DNA from: Przewalskia tangutica
Taxonomy: Eukaryota > Streptophyta > Magnoliopsida > Solanales > Solanaceae
Direction: 5' to 3'
Length of the DNA stretch: 64,000 bases
NCBI GenBank assembly: GCA_029844215.1
Contig: CM056728.1
Span: 84,133,676-84,197,675 of the forward strand
The translations under genes were made by a program, and so were the position numbers. Shown in pieces: positions 35,888 to 48,241 of the stretch (the first letter of the stretch is position 1; each line of letters begins with the position of its first letter). Under the pieces are notes generated by a model. The model saw only the letters and a list, made by a program, of their open reading frames with translations, did no database searches and was not told the DNA's origin.

Positions 35888-37474
35888 CCCCGCAGTGCAA
35901 GACTATTCTTCATCCAGCCTTAAACTTTCCAGGCAAAAATATCCACTCCTTTGTAGTTGCTTTCGTCCCCCTCCCCCACTTGTGTAGAAAATACTTCAAG
36001 TATTGTAGTATAATCCCAAATACCTTAGCCTAGTATCTCTAGTTGTATTCCAAAGTTATTTCAATACTAGGAGCCCGGAAATACTACTTTATTCCAATAG
36101 TCGCAAAATGAAACCCTAGAAAAATCTTCATAGCTTGGTTGAAGTGTTTAGAGAAGTTGTTTAGAAACTTCTAAGGGTCGCTTGGAGCGGGTTGGAGCAT
36201 AAGGAGTTGGAGCTAAACGTTGCTCAGGATCGACTTATAATCTTGGATAATTTTTGGCTTATCGAGGTAATGATCTATGTCCCTGTGTAATTGGATATTA
36301 CGTATTTGTAGTAGTTATACTTGAGTATATTATATGAGGAAAGAAGATTGATAGAATTGAAGCTGTATTTACATTGGTGTATTCTGATGAACTTGTAGTA
36401 TTATTGTGGGGCGATGTTGTACACGTCAGGTTAGGCGTGTAACCCCTAGGTTGTTGGCTCGGTAGCGGGCCTTGATAGAGGAGGAGATGTATGTGGTTGC
36501 GGGGGGGGGAGGTGCTGCCGAATTTTCCGTAGAATAAGGAACCTTGTACTTGGAACTATTCGACGAAGAGATCGAGAGGTTGATAGACGTTTTGTGGCCT
36601 TTATAGGTTGAAATACTACGAGTGGCGTATTCTCTGGAAGGGTGGAAAAGGCTAAGCGAGTTCTGATGCTTTGGAGCTATTTGATAATTGTCGATAATCG
36701 TCGCGAGGTATGTGAACCTCTTCCTATCTTTTCTAGCATGATTGTTGTGAACTATGTAGTACGGTACATGTACGTGTGCTAAACGAGTTTTGGTTGGTTT
36801 AAAACATAAAGTGTTATAATAGCTTTATGGGAAGTTAGTTATAACGACTTTATGTAGGTAAAAGAATGGTTTATTGATTTTAGAATTTAAGAGACTTGAT
36901 CTTGGAAGATAAGAGACTTGACTTAATTGGCTTGATATGAATTTTGTTAAAAAGTTGTGAAACCTCATTCGTGAGTAATGAGTACTTGGTTTTTAAAGAA
37001 TAATGTTTTACTGATTTCGGAAATGAGAATAAGTATCGAACAAACCACTGCAGCGTTAATAAAGGAAAATGTATTGACAAATAATTAATTATATTAAAAC
37101 AGTAGAAACCTCCATCTGCATAGAAGCTAAGATAAGACAAAATTGTATTACATTTCCTAGATCATGGCTGCTTTAATAAGATTGTTATAAACAAGAATAA
37201 CCTACTCACACATAAGACATATGTTACTCAAATTGTTTTAAAAGAGATTACGTTATTAAGTGATTAAGACTATGGACTATGAAATCTTTCGAAAATAAGA
37301 GACTTGAGTATTTGAAATTATGCAACTTGAACTTTTGGAAAAGAATGTTGTTACTTGATTTCAAAAAGGAAAGTGTTTGATTTAAAAGGAGGGCATGATA
37401 TTGCCTTAGTTTGATTTAAAAGGAAAACATGGTATTATCTTAATCTGTCTTAAAGAGGTTTAAATGTTATGGCG

Positions 37475-37790
37475 ATTCTACCTCGAGTCCCGTGAGATGG
37501 TAGAAATGTATTCCACGATTTGACAGAGTCCATGGGATGGACCGGAAATATATTCCACGATTTGACACGAGTCCATGGGATGGACCGGAAATGTATTCCA
37601 CGATTTGACACGAGTCCATAGGATGGGCCAGGAATGTATTCCACGATCCGACACCGAGTCCATGAGATGGGCCGGGAATGTGACTCATCTGATCCGACAG
37701 AGTCCATGAGATGGGCCAGGGAATGTGACCATGTGATTCCACCTCGAGTCCCATGGGATGGGCGGACATGTTACGTATCACGATTTATAC
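37475..37790 (+). repeat. Minisatellite of S2 (~43-bp unit, ~7 copies)
   Basis: Units hold GAGTCCATGGGATGG, then CCGGAAATGTATTCCACGAT and TTGACAC. The unit resembles the E1 unit (CGAGTCCCAC, GATGGGCCG, ATTCCA), so the two arrays are related despite divergence. Confidence 0.85.
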
Positions 37791-38346
37791 CTAGGCGCCG
37801 GCGGTGAGGAAGGAGTTCCACGGGCGTGAGGATGACTTTGAGGCGTGAGTCACGACATAGCATATTTGCTTTTATGTTGTGATTTCATTCTGATATTTTG
37901 ATTTCACATACTTGGTACTGTTGTGCGGACCTCCTTGAGGCTGCGTTCATCTTTGCGGTAGAGGTACATCGGTTGTTGATCCTCGCTCATAGGATCGCAG
38001 TTCAGCGTTGGGAAGCTCCGTTTCTCCGGAGGCTTATCTTTTGGTATAGTCCCCTGTCATTGTAAATACTTGTACATTCAGGGGTATGGCGGGGCCCTGT
38101 CCCGTCATAGTTGTTGTTACATTCTTAGAGGTCTATAGTACTGTTGTGGGCAGGGGTTGTAAAGGATGTAACTGTTCGGTTATATATATATACATGAAGG
38201 TGACCGTTTTGGTTAGCCTGTTTTCTTATGTTATATCTTGTTTCCTGTTAAGTTTTTATTTCCGCTGATTTTCTCTGATGTTGTATCACTAGGGTGCCCG
38301 GGGTAAGGCACCAGTCACGGGCCCGAAGTCGGGTCGTGACAGGTAG

Positions 38347-38970
38347 CTTTCACGACGTGAATTAGTAAGATTGTTCCGGATCGGGGAACGAGAGAGTTTG
38401 GGCGATAGCGGGTCGGGTTGAGGCCAGATCGCGGGTCAACCCGCAACCCGGAGTGAGGTGGGGTCAGTTTGAGGTGATCCCGCCGGATGGTAGGGTCACG
38501 AGGGTGCTAGGCCCAAGTTTAGGTAACCATCGTATGAGTTCGTGGATGCGTTCGACCAGAATCAGATCGTGAAGGCCGGGAATGACCTTGAAAGAATTTG
38601 AGGCTAGTAAGATGACCAAGTTTGGAGGTAGTGACTCCAAAGGTTTTGGAAACTGAAGCGATGACTGGAGTATGGTACGTGTACTAGAAAGAGTTCGGGT
38701 GTACGAGAAGGGTACGACAAGTAGGGAAAGAAGTGAACATGTGCTAAGAGATGGAAGTAATCATTTTTGTGAAGTAAAGGTGCGAAGAGAATATCCTTTG
38801 GACCAGGAGCGAGAGTTAGTGTTGTTTTACATCTTCGAGGTGATTCCTCGTTGGCTTGGATTGGAGTTTTGCGGATATGTTATATTATGGCCATTGGTGG
38901 CATAATTGGTTTCGTAAGTATAGAAGTGAAGGCTATACCGGCGCATGTACGTTTGGAGACTTAGAAGGAG
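38347..38970 (+). other. Noncoding tail of A, second part
   Basis: Contains a perfect inverted repeat GCGGGT-CA-ACCCGC at 38431-38444, with an outer pair CGGGTTG/CAACCCG around it. GATGACCAAGTTTGGAGG and CAAAGGTTTTGGAAACTGAA follow. A chance open frame starting at 38856 runs through the PPT into the 3' LTR. Confidence 0.75.
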
Positions 38971-39003
38971 GATTCGGGACGAATGTTTCTAAGGGGGGAA
39001 GAA
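38971..39003 (+). other. PPT and adjoining hairpin of A
   Basis: The purine run AAGGGGGGAAGAA (38991-39003) abuts the 3' LTR. The inverted repeat just upstream (GATTCGGGACGAATGT) is complete except for one arm end. Confidence 0.82.
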
Positions 39004-39521
39004 TGTTACACCCCGTAGTTCAGGGTATGTATGTGAGGACGTACGTACGAGAATACGACACAAAAATTGGAAAGGAAGAAAGATGTGATTTTTCGACGGA
39101 AAAGTTTCCGGATTTTGTGAAGGAAAAAGGTTCGTTAATGGGAATTGGATTCCCAGATTTGGTATTCAGACTTTTTGGAATATTTGAGAAATATGGAATT
39201 TTATTTCCGGAATTGGTCACGTGGGGCCCACGGGGAAAATTTACGGTTTGTGGGGCCCACTTTATTTTCGGATATTTTCGGAAGATGAAATATTTTGGAC
39301 GAGTAGGGGGCGACACGTGTTACCCCCATGTGGCCATGTTGGCTGAATGGCTAGAGGACATGTGGTTGGACGTTTTAGTGGACAAGTGGCAAGCCACTTG
39401 TCCCATTTTTGTGGTGGACATATGTCCCATTGTTGTGGTGGACACTTGGTTGGAAGACTTCACTCCCACATGGACCAAATCCTCACCATACACTTGCTTT
39501 GATCCTAGCCATTGATTTCTC

Positions 39522-39529
39522 TATAAATA
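39522..39529 (+). promoter_or_regulatory. TATA box of A 3' LTR
   Basis: TATAAATA with CCCCCC downstream. In this position it could drive readout transcription toward B. Confidence 0.65.
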
Positions 39530-41340
39530 CCCCCCTTGTTGCAAGACTTTATTCACCTCTCACTTGAAATATTTTTCCAAGGCAAAAATTCCCCTCCCTC
39601 CTTTGTAGTTCTCGTCCACCCCCCCCCCCCCCCCCACTTTGTGTAGAAAATACTTCAAGTATTGTTGTATTATCCCAAATACCTTAGCCTAGTATTCCTA
39701 GTAGTATTCCAAAGTTATTTCAATACTAGGAGCCCGGAAATACTACTTTATTCCAATAGTCGCAAAATGAAGCCCTAGAAAAATCTTCATAGCTTAGATG
39801 AAGTGTTAAGAGAAGTTGTTTAGAAACTTATAAGGGTTGCTTGGAGCGGGTTGGAGCGTAAGGAATTGGAGCTAAACGTTGCTCAGGATCGACTTATAAT
39901 CTTGGATAATTTTGGGCTTATCGAGGTAATGATCTTTGTCCCCCTATTGTAATTGGATATTACATATTGTAGTAGTTTAGAATTGAGTATAAGATTTATT
40001 GGAAGGATAATTATAAAGAATTGAATCAGTATTTACATTGGGTGTATTTACTGAGACTTGTAGTATTATTGTGGAGTAGAATTGTACCCAGGTTAGGCGT
40101 GTAACCCCTGGAGTTGTTGGCTTTGTAGCGGGCCTTGATAGAGAGGAGATTTATGTGGATTTGCGGGGAGGTTCCGAAATTTCCGTAGAATAGGAACCTT
40201 GTACTTGGAATTGTGCTACAAAGAGATCGAGAAATTGATAGACGTTTTGTGGCCTTTATAGGTTGAGATACTACGAGTAGCGTATTCTACTTGAAGAGTG
40301 GAAAAGGCTAGCAGGGTTACAGTACTTTGGAGCTTTTTGCTTTTTGTCGATAATCGTCGCGAGGTATGTGAACCTCTTCCTATCTTTTCTAGCATGATTA
40401 TGTGAACTATGTAGTACGGTAGACGTACGTGTGCTAAACGAACTTGGTTTGTGTTAAAAAGTTGTGAAACCGCTTTTATGAAAAATGGGTAATTGGGTTT
40501 TAAAAGGAATAAGTTATATTGATTTCGGAAATGAGAATAAGTATCGAACAAACCATTGCAGCGTTAATAAAGGAAAATGTATTGACAAATAATTAATTAT
40601 ATTAAAACCAGTAGAAACCTCCATCTGCATAGAAGCTAAGATAAGACAAAATTGTATTACATTTCCTAGATCATGGCTGCTTTAATAAAATCATTAATAA
40701 CAAGTATTGATTTTCTTAAATTCCTGATGAAGGAACTTGATTTCTAAAAGAAAAGAGACTTGAGAATTTGAAGTGTTTTGGTTTAAAAGAAAGGCATGGT
40801 TTTGTCTTAAATTGGTTTAAAACATAAAGTGTTATAATAGCTTTATGGGAAGTTAGTTATAACGACTTTATGAAAACAAAAGGATGGTTTTATTATTGGA
40901 TTTAAAATGGTAACTTGACTTTAAAGGGAGAAATGATTTGGTTTAAAAAGAAAGTATGAAAATTGTTTTGGTTTACTTAAAAAGATAGTTACTCTATTTT
41001 GATACTACGGGTATCGTGTGACCTTTGTAAAAGAAATGGATCTTTTTGAAAGAATTTATGTACGTAGTACTTTAGGGTTACAACCCAGATTGTTGGCATA
41101 AAATGGGAGTACTTGAGTTTTTATAAATGGTGAATCAATTTACATATTAATGAAAGTATAAAAGTATGTTGAACTTGCCTATGCTAGTTGTGATAGCTTT
41201 TGTTGTGCAAGTATTGTATTTCTATACCACCGCGTCTCTCGATGGAGGGCCGGCTGACTTGTTGTGAACTTACTTGGACGTACCGGCAGTGACGGAGGAT
41301 TCCACGGGTATGCTTCCACCATGAGCGTTATCTTGTTATT

Positions 41341-42110
41341 TTCCTTCTGGACATACTGACACGATGGGTGGCCCACGGGTATGCTTCCACTAGGAGTGTT
41401 ATCTTGTTATATCCTTGGACCTACTGACACGTTGGGTGGCCCACGGGTATGGTTCCATTAGGATTGTTGTTCCATGGACTAGCTCTCCATGAGGTCTTAC
41501 TGATTCGGCTTTGGTATCTGGTAGTTGGCTCTCGTACTTGCCCCGGTCGTGGCTGATTCGGCTTTGGTTCTGGTAGTTAGCCTTCGTACTTGCCCCGTTC
41601 AGTTTTGTGGCAAAGTTTCGTGATCACGGCTTTGGTATCTGGTAGTTGGTCTACGTACTTGCCCGCCGCGGCGTGATGCGAGTGGATCTGCAGGCCGTGC
41701 TTGCCGTGTCGACCGTGAGTCAGTGTTTGGACAAAGTTTCGTGATGCAGGGTGGATCTGGCGGTTAGCCTACGTACTTGCCCCGATCAGCGACGTGATGC
41801 AGGGTGGATCTGGTAGAGGCTATCGCGCTTGCCCGGCCACCGTGGCGCATTTGTCGGTGTTAGGACAAAGTCTCGTGATGCGAGGTGGATCTCGGTAGTT
41901 AGCTTACGTACTTGCCCGGCCACGGCGTGATGCGGTGGATCTGGTAGAGGCTATCGTCTTGCCCGATCGCCGTGATCTGATTATTTAGTATTGTTGGTAC
42001 GGTAGGTTACGGTAGTTGGCTTCGTACTTGCCCAGACGGTTCTTATGACACAGTGGGACACGGTGTTCATGTACTCGGTGTTATTACATCATAGATCGCC
42101 GATGAGGAAG
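41341..42110 (+). repeat. Minisatellite of A 3' LTR
   Basis: Same unit type as 22584-23330. The two arrays agree over TTGGTATCTGGTAGTTGG units but differ by runs of missing C, G, CAG and CCGG bases. Confidence 0.85.
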
Positions 42111-42734
42111 GTATTCCACGGGCATGATTGATGTTGTGGCGTGAGACCCATAGTTATATTTGAGTGATGACCTTGAGGCGTGAGTCACGACTTGACATAT
42201 TTGTTTATATATTATGGATGTAGTTTGGTTATCATACATGTCTCGCTTTATATAGATCGTTATGATTTCATTCTGATATTTTGATTTCACATACTTGGTA
42301 CTGTTAGATCGACCTCCTTGAGGCTGCGTACATGCCGCAGGTAGAAGTACACCAGTTGTTGATCCTCGCTCATAGGATCGCAGTTCAGCGTTTGGGAAGC
42401 TCCGTTTCTCCGGATGCTTATCTTTTGGTATAGTCCCCTGTCATTGTAGGTACTTGTACATTCAGGGGTATGGCGGGGCCCTGTCCCGTCATAGTTGTTG
42501 TTACATTCTTAGAAGTGCAGTAATCTTGTTGTGGCGGGGTTTGTAAAGGATTTACTGTTCGATTTTGATGTATATATACAGGAAGGTAACCGTTTTGGTT
42601 AACCTGTTTTTATTATTATATATCTTGTTTCATGTGTAAGTTTTTATTTTCGCTGATTTTCTCTGATGTTGTATCACTAGGGTTCCCGGGGTAAGGCACC
42701 AGTCACGGGCCCGGGGTCGGGTCGTGACAATTTC

Positions 42735-43033
42735 ATCTTCCGAAAATATCCGCAATGCCAAAAATCCGAAAATAAAGTGGGCCCTACAAAACCGTAAATT
42801 CTCCCGTGGGCCCCACGTGACCAATTTCGGAAATAAAATTCCATAATTCTTAAATATTCCAAAAAGTCCGAATACCAAATCTGGGAATCCAATTCCCATA
42901 AACGAACCTTTTTCCTTCACAAAATCCGGGAACTTTTCCGTCGAAAAATCACATCTTTCTTCCTTTTAATTTAAATGTCGTATTCTCGTACGTACGTCCT
43001 CATATACATACCCTGGAACTACGGGGTGTAACA
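42735..43033 (-). repeat. B 3' LTR, promoter-side end
   Basis: The remaining 299 bp of B's 3' LTR after the A insertion. On the minus strand it starts TGTTACACCCCG at 43033 and matches 48430-48748 of B's 5' LTR, including the GTGGGGCCCACG-type element. Confidence 0.88.
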
Positions 43034-43067
43034 TTCTTCCCCCCTTAGAAACATTCGTCCCGAATGT
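43034..43067 (-). other. PPT and adjoining hairpin of B
   Basis: On the minus strand a CTAAGGGGGGAAGAA purine run abuts the LTR. A perfect inverted repeat ACATTCG-GGA-CGAATGT (43051-43067) lies beside it. Confidence 0.85.
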
Positions 43068-44040
43068 TCCTTCTAAGTCTCCAAACGTACATGCGCCGGT
43101 ATAGCCTTCACTACTATACTTACGAAATCAATTATGCCACCAATGGCCATAATATAACATATGCGCAAAAACTCCAATCCAAGCCAACGAGGAATCACCT
43201 CTAACGTGTATAACATCACCATAAGCTCCCACCCAAGGTCTAAAGGATACTCCCTTCGCATCTTCACTTCACAACAAAATGATCTATTTCATCCCCTTAA
43301 CACATGTTCACTTCTTTCCTTACTCGTCGTACACTTCTCGAACACCCGAACTCTTTCTAGTACACGTACCACACTTCAGTCATCACTTCAGTTTCCAAAA
43401 CCTGGGAGTCACTACCTCCAAACTTGGTCATCTTACTAGCCTTAAATTCCTTTAAGGCCATTCCCGGCCTTCACGATCTGATTCTATTCGAACACATCCG
43501 TGAACTCGTGCGATGGTTACCTAAACTTGGGCCTAGCACCCTCGTGACCCTACCACCTGGCGGGACCACTTCAAACTGACCCCACCTCATTCTGGGATGC
43601 GGGTTGACCCGCGACCTGGCCTCAACCCGACCCATTATCGCGCCAAACTCTCTCGTTCCCCGATCCGGAAAAATCTTACTAATTCACGTCATGAAAGCTA
43701 CCACTTCTATCTCAAACTACCCATGGAATTATCACACAATATATTTCACGCATACCAAGTACTTCGACAAGGACCAACCGTAAAATCATCCACTCAAGAT
43801 GGCCTTGCATCCAAGGTCCTAACTGTTATAAATTCTAAGGCTCACAATTGTCTCGTCTCCAGACTTACCCTTTCAACTACCCATGTTTCTTATTCACACT
43901 TAACACAATGCTATCCGTACCTAGAACTTAACATGTATCTACCATAACAACATAAACAAGTCTCTTAAGGGCTGAAGATATCTCTGTAACTACTGCCTCA
44001 CTTTCCCTTTGTCGCCCTAATCATAATCCTGCCCTGCAGG
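43068..44040 (-). other. Noncoding tail of B
   Basis: Aligns with the tails of A, C and E1, with the perfect inverted repeat at 43599-43612. No coding signal was seen on either strand. Confidence 0.75.
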
Positions 44041-44764
44041 GCGCCTAGCTATAGAAGGTGATGAACCATCCACCGATCCCGAAGGCTGAGTCTCTACATC
44101 TGTGCTACCTCTGGTCGGACAAACTCTCACCAAATGGCCCTGTTGGCCGCAAGCATACAAGCTGTCGAAGCAGTACGACACTCCCCATAATGGAGTCTAT
44201 TACAACGGCCACAACGAGGTAGGGGTGACCTCATCTGACTAACACCCCCTTCTCCCGAACAACTGAACCCGCAACTGACCCGGTAGGCTGAGTCATCCCT
44301 CTTGTATCCCTCCTACTTGGACATCCTCCCATCACATGGCCCTGACGGCCGCAAGTATAACAATCTCCCAAACTAGCACGACACCCTGAGGATCATCCTC
44401 AGCTCCCTATCCAAAGAACTCGCGACTCGCACTCAAGAAATCCCGAAGTCTCGGACTATCGGATCTAGGTGAATCATCGGCTGCCGGAACCACCGCTCCG
44501 TCCGTCTCATTCCCACCACTAGCCTAGCTAGTAATGGCGGGCCATCTCATGAACTCGTATCCTCGGCTCGGCCGTGGGCTGAGGCTCGGTATCGTGGCCT
44601 CGAGAAAGCTGCCGCTCTAACCTCTGGGGCTAGCGGCGTCATAAAACTCGTCGTCAAGTACTATCTCGGGTAATGGCCAGGCTGCCTCGTAACCTCTCGT
44701 GTTCTACTCGTAGCTCTCTCGCTTTGCCTTGCCACGGGCCACTGGTTGCCTTTCGCAGAGGCAT
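44041..44764 (-). pseudogene. gag: Internally deleted gag of B
   Basis: On the minus strand an ATG at 44762-44764 opens MPLRKATS and soon breaks. The N-terminal RLRDFL part and GAEDDPQ near 44390-44470 jump directly to a zinc knuckle CYTCGRQGHVMGGC (about 44330-44372). A second knuckle-like stretch lies near 44102-44145. About 800 bp of gag core present in A, C and D is missing at that join. This explains B's shorter internal region and leaves no functional Gag. Confidence 0.82.
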
Positions 44765-44954
44765 ACCTGGTACATATGAATACGTCCGAGGGAGTCCAAC
44801 TTATAACACAGCTCTAAGGCACGATCTCAGAGTGAGAAGAATGGAAACCAATCCTAAATATCGTGTAGCCTCCTGATTATAGATGTGGTGCACAACACAC
44901 CGATAATCAAGACTCTACTAGACACGGTCTGTAGACACTTTCCGAGGATTAACT

Positions 44955-44966
44955 GCTCTGATACCA
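44955..44966 (-). other. Primer binding site of B
   Basis: On the minus strand TGGTATCAGAGC, a perfect match to the usual initiator-methionine tRNA site, four bases from the LTR end. Confidence 0.88.
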
Positions 44967-45599
44967 CTTTTGTCACGACCCGACCCCGGGCACCCTAGTG
45001 ATACAACATCAGAGAAAGTCAGCGGAAATAAAACTTACACATGAAACAAGATATCTGATAATAAAAGCAGGTTAACCAAAGCGGTTACCTTCGTATATAT
45101 ACATCAAAATCGAATCAGAATCCTTTACAAACCACGCCACAACAAGATTACGGACTCTAGAATGTAACAACAACTATGACGGACGGGGCCGTCATACCCC
45201 GAATGTACAAGTACCTACAACGACGGACTATACCAAAGATAAGCCTCGGAGAAGCGGAGCTTTCCCAAACGCTGAATCGTGATCCTAAGGCGAGGATCAA
45301 CAAGCGGTGTACCTCTACCTGCGGCATGAACGCACCCGGCCGAGGTCGATAACAGTACCAAGTATGTGAATGAAAATATCGTAAATGAAATCATAATAGT
45401 CTATATAAAGCGGGAGATATGTATGATAACCAAACTACGATTACACAACATATAGCGATCGTGTCAAGTCAGGGACTCACGCCCTCAAAGTCATCACTTA
45501 AATATAACAATGGGTCTCACGCCCACAACATCAATCATGCCCGTGGAATTCCTTCCTCACTGCCGGCAGCCTATGATAAAACAACACCAAGGATTACAC

Positions 45600-46385
45600 A
45601 TGAAAACCGAGTCCCACTGTCATAAAACCGTCACGGGCAAGTGCGAAGGCATAGCTACGGATCAAGCCGCGTCATCAATCGGCCGGGCAAGTACGAAAGC
45701 CAACTACCAGATACCAAAGACGTACCAACAATACTATATAACTATACCACGAAGCTGACACGGGGCAAGTACGAAAGCCAACTACCAGATACCAAAGCCG
45801 CGTCACGTAGCTGACGGGGCAAGTGCGAGGCTAACTACGGATACCAAGGCGCGTGATCACGAGACTTCGCCACTAGGCGACACGGGGCAAGACGAAGACC
45901 AACTACGGATCCACCTCGCCACGTAGGCCGAAGGCAATCACGAAGACCAACTACCGTACCAAGGCGTAATCACGAGACCGCCACAAACTGAGCAGGGCAA
46001 GTCACGAAGGCTAACTACCGATACCAAAGCCGAATCAGCCATGGCCGGGCAAGTGCGAGATCCAACCACCGGATACCAAGGCCGATCGGTAAACCCCATG
46101 GAGGGTGGTCCATGGAATGACACTATCAAGAAGCGATCGGGCAAGTACGAAGCCAACTACGAACCAACCTGCATCAAGAACGGCCGGCAAGTACGAGGGC
46201 TAGCTACGGATACCAAGGCGAATCGGTAAACCTCGTGGAGAGCTAGTCCATGGAACAACAATCCTAATGGAACCATACGTGGGCCACCCAACGTGTCGAT
46301 GGGTCCGAGGATATAAAAGACAACACTCACAGTGGAAGCATACCCGTGGGGCCCCATCGTGTCGGTATGTCCATCAATCAACGGA
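45600..46385 (-). repeat. Minisatellite of B 5' LTR
   Basis: Partner of 14400-15180. Shorter and noisier, with frequent loss of bases in CCAG, CCGG and GGCC contexts. Confidence 0.82.
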
Positions 46386-48233
46386 TAGCGACCTCCATCG
46401 AGAGACTCGGTAGCACAGAATCAAAACACTTGCACAACAAAGGCTATCACATCAAGCATAGGCAAGTTCAACGTACTCATAGACTTTCATTTTATTACAA
46501 CAAATTGGTTCACCATTTATATAAACTCAAGTACTCCTATTTTGTGCCAACAATCCGGGTTTTAACCCTAAAGTACTACGTACTTAAATTCTTTCAAAAG
46601 ATCCCTTTCTTTTACAAAAGTCATACGATACCCATAGTATCAAAAATAGAGTAATTATCATTTCAAGTAAACCAAAACCATTTCCACACCTTCTTTTGAA
46701 ATAAACCAAGACAACACCATGATTTCTTTTAAAAACCAATTTTAAGACAAAACCGTGCTTTCTTTTTAAACCATTTTAAGACAAAACCATGCCTTCTTTT
46801 TAAACCATTTTAAGACAAAATCATGCCTTCTTTTAAACCAAAAACTCTTCAATTCCTCAAGTCCCTTTTCTTTTAGAAATCAAGTTCCTTACTTTGGAAT
46901 TTAAGAAAATTCAATACTTGTTATTAATGATCTTATTAAAGTAGCCATGATCTAGGAAATGTAATACAATTTTGTCTTATCTTAGATTCTATGCAGATGG
47001 AGGTTTCTACTGGTTTTAATAATAATTAATTAGTCAATACATTTTCCTTTATTAACGCTGCAGTGGTTTGTTCGATACTTATTCTCATTTCCGAAATCAA
47101 TATAACTTATTCCTTTTTAAAACCCAATTACCCATTTCTAAAAAATGCGGTTTCACAACTTTTTAACACAAACCAAGTCCTTAATAATTCACATCAAGTT
47201 ATTTATAAGTTAAGTCTCTTATCTTTTAAAGACCACAAACCATTTCTTTACCTACATAAAGTTGTTATAACAAACTTCCCATAAAGCCGTTATAACACTT
47301 TATGTTTTAAACCAACCAAACTCGTTTAGCACACGTACGTCTACCGTACTACATAGTTCACACAATCATGCTAGAAAAGATAGGAAGAGGTTCACATACC
47401 TCGCGACGATTATCGACAAAAAGCAAAAAGCTCCAAAGTACTGTAACCCTGCAAGTCCTTTCCACCCTTCAAGTAGAATATGCTACTCGCAATACTTCAA
47501 CCTATAATGGCCATAAAATGTCTATCAACTTCTCGATCTCTTTGTAGCACAATTCAAAGTACAAGGTTCCTTATCCTACGAAAAATTCGCGACCTCCCCG
47601 CAACCACATAAATCTCGTCCTCTATAACGCCCCGCTACCAAGATATCATCTCCAAGGGGGGTTACACGTCTAACCTGACTTTTACAATTCTCCTCCTCAA
47701 TACTACTACTAGTCTCGTAAATACGGTCAATGTAAATCTGATTCAATTCTTTATAATCATCCTTCCAATATATCATATACTCAATTCTAAACTACTACAA
47801 TATGTAATATACAATTACAATAGAGGGACATAGATCATTACCTCGATAAGCCCAAAATTATCCAAGATTATAAGTCGATCCTGAGCAACGTTTAGCTCCA
47901 ATTCCTTACGCTCCAACCCGCTCCAAGCAACTCTTAGAAGTTTCTAAACAACTTCTCTTAACACTTCATCAAGCTATGAAGATTTTTCTAGGGCTTCATT
48001 TTGCGACTATTGGAATAAAGTAGTATTTCCGGCTCTTAATATTTGAAATAACTTTGGAATACTACTAGGAATACTAGGCTAAGGTATTTGGGATAATACA
48101 ACAATACTTGAAGTATTTCTACACAAAGTGGGGGGGGGGGGGGGTTGGACGAGAACAACTTAAGGGAGGGAGGGAGATTTGCCTTGGAAAGATATTTCAA
48201 GTGTGGATGAAATTAAGTCTTGCAACAAAGGGG

Positions 48234-48241
48234 TATTTATA
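48234..48241 (-). promoter_or_regulatory. TATA box of B 5' LTR
   Basis: TATAAATA on the minus strand with the adjoining C-run. The expected core promoter of B. Confidence 0.65.

Larger units (their letters stand above)
35378..38341 (+). mobile_element. S2: solo LTR in A internal region
   Basis: A single LTR of 2,964 bp, TGTTATACCCCG to GTCGTGACA, flanked by GGTAG (35373-35377 and 38342-38346). It is related to A-type LTRs: CACGTGGGACCCAC in U3, TATA at 35880-35887, the AATAAA block at about 37015-37180, and doubled CTTTATG motifs. It differs in its minisatellite (37475-37790). No internal region is present, so it arose by LTR-LTR recombination. Confidence 0.92.
17268..42729 (+). mobile_element. 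A: short LTR retrotransposon carrying three nested insertions
   Basis: Plus-strand element with target duplication ATTTC (17263-17267 and 42730-42734). Without nested DNA its 5' LTR is 17268-19628, 22584-23424 and 33074-33627 (about 3.75 kb). Its internal region is 33628-35377 plus 38347-39003 (about 2.4 kb) and its 3' LTR is 39004-42729 (3,726 bp). It contains gag remnants and the conserved tail but no pol. Both LTRs contain an identical 336-bp stretch (18486-18821 and 40216-40551), so the insertion is young or recently homogenised. S1, T and S2 are inserted in it, each with its own target duplication. Confidence 0.9.
39004..42729 (+). repeat. A 3' LTR
   Basis: Uninterrupted LTR of 3,726 bp, the best reference copy of the type. 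U3 has CACGTGGGGCCCAC (about 39217) and a palindrome around ACACGTGT. An inverted repeat GGACAAGTGG-CAAG-CCACTTGTCC lies near 39378-39402, and TATA is at 39522-39529. Then come a 17-base C-run (39619-39635), donor-like sites (about 39921 and 40360), the AATAAA block (about 40530-40690), a minisatellite (41341-42110) and the shared end. The ATTTC duplication follows. Confidence 0.92.

Noticed and set aside
38856..39515. A 219-codon open frame, the longest in the window
   Set aside because: It runs across the noncoding tail, the PPT and U3, and exists only because one base is missing from the LTR start in A. Only its U3 part recurs elsewhere, and that is discussed separately.
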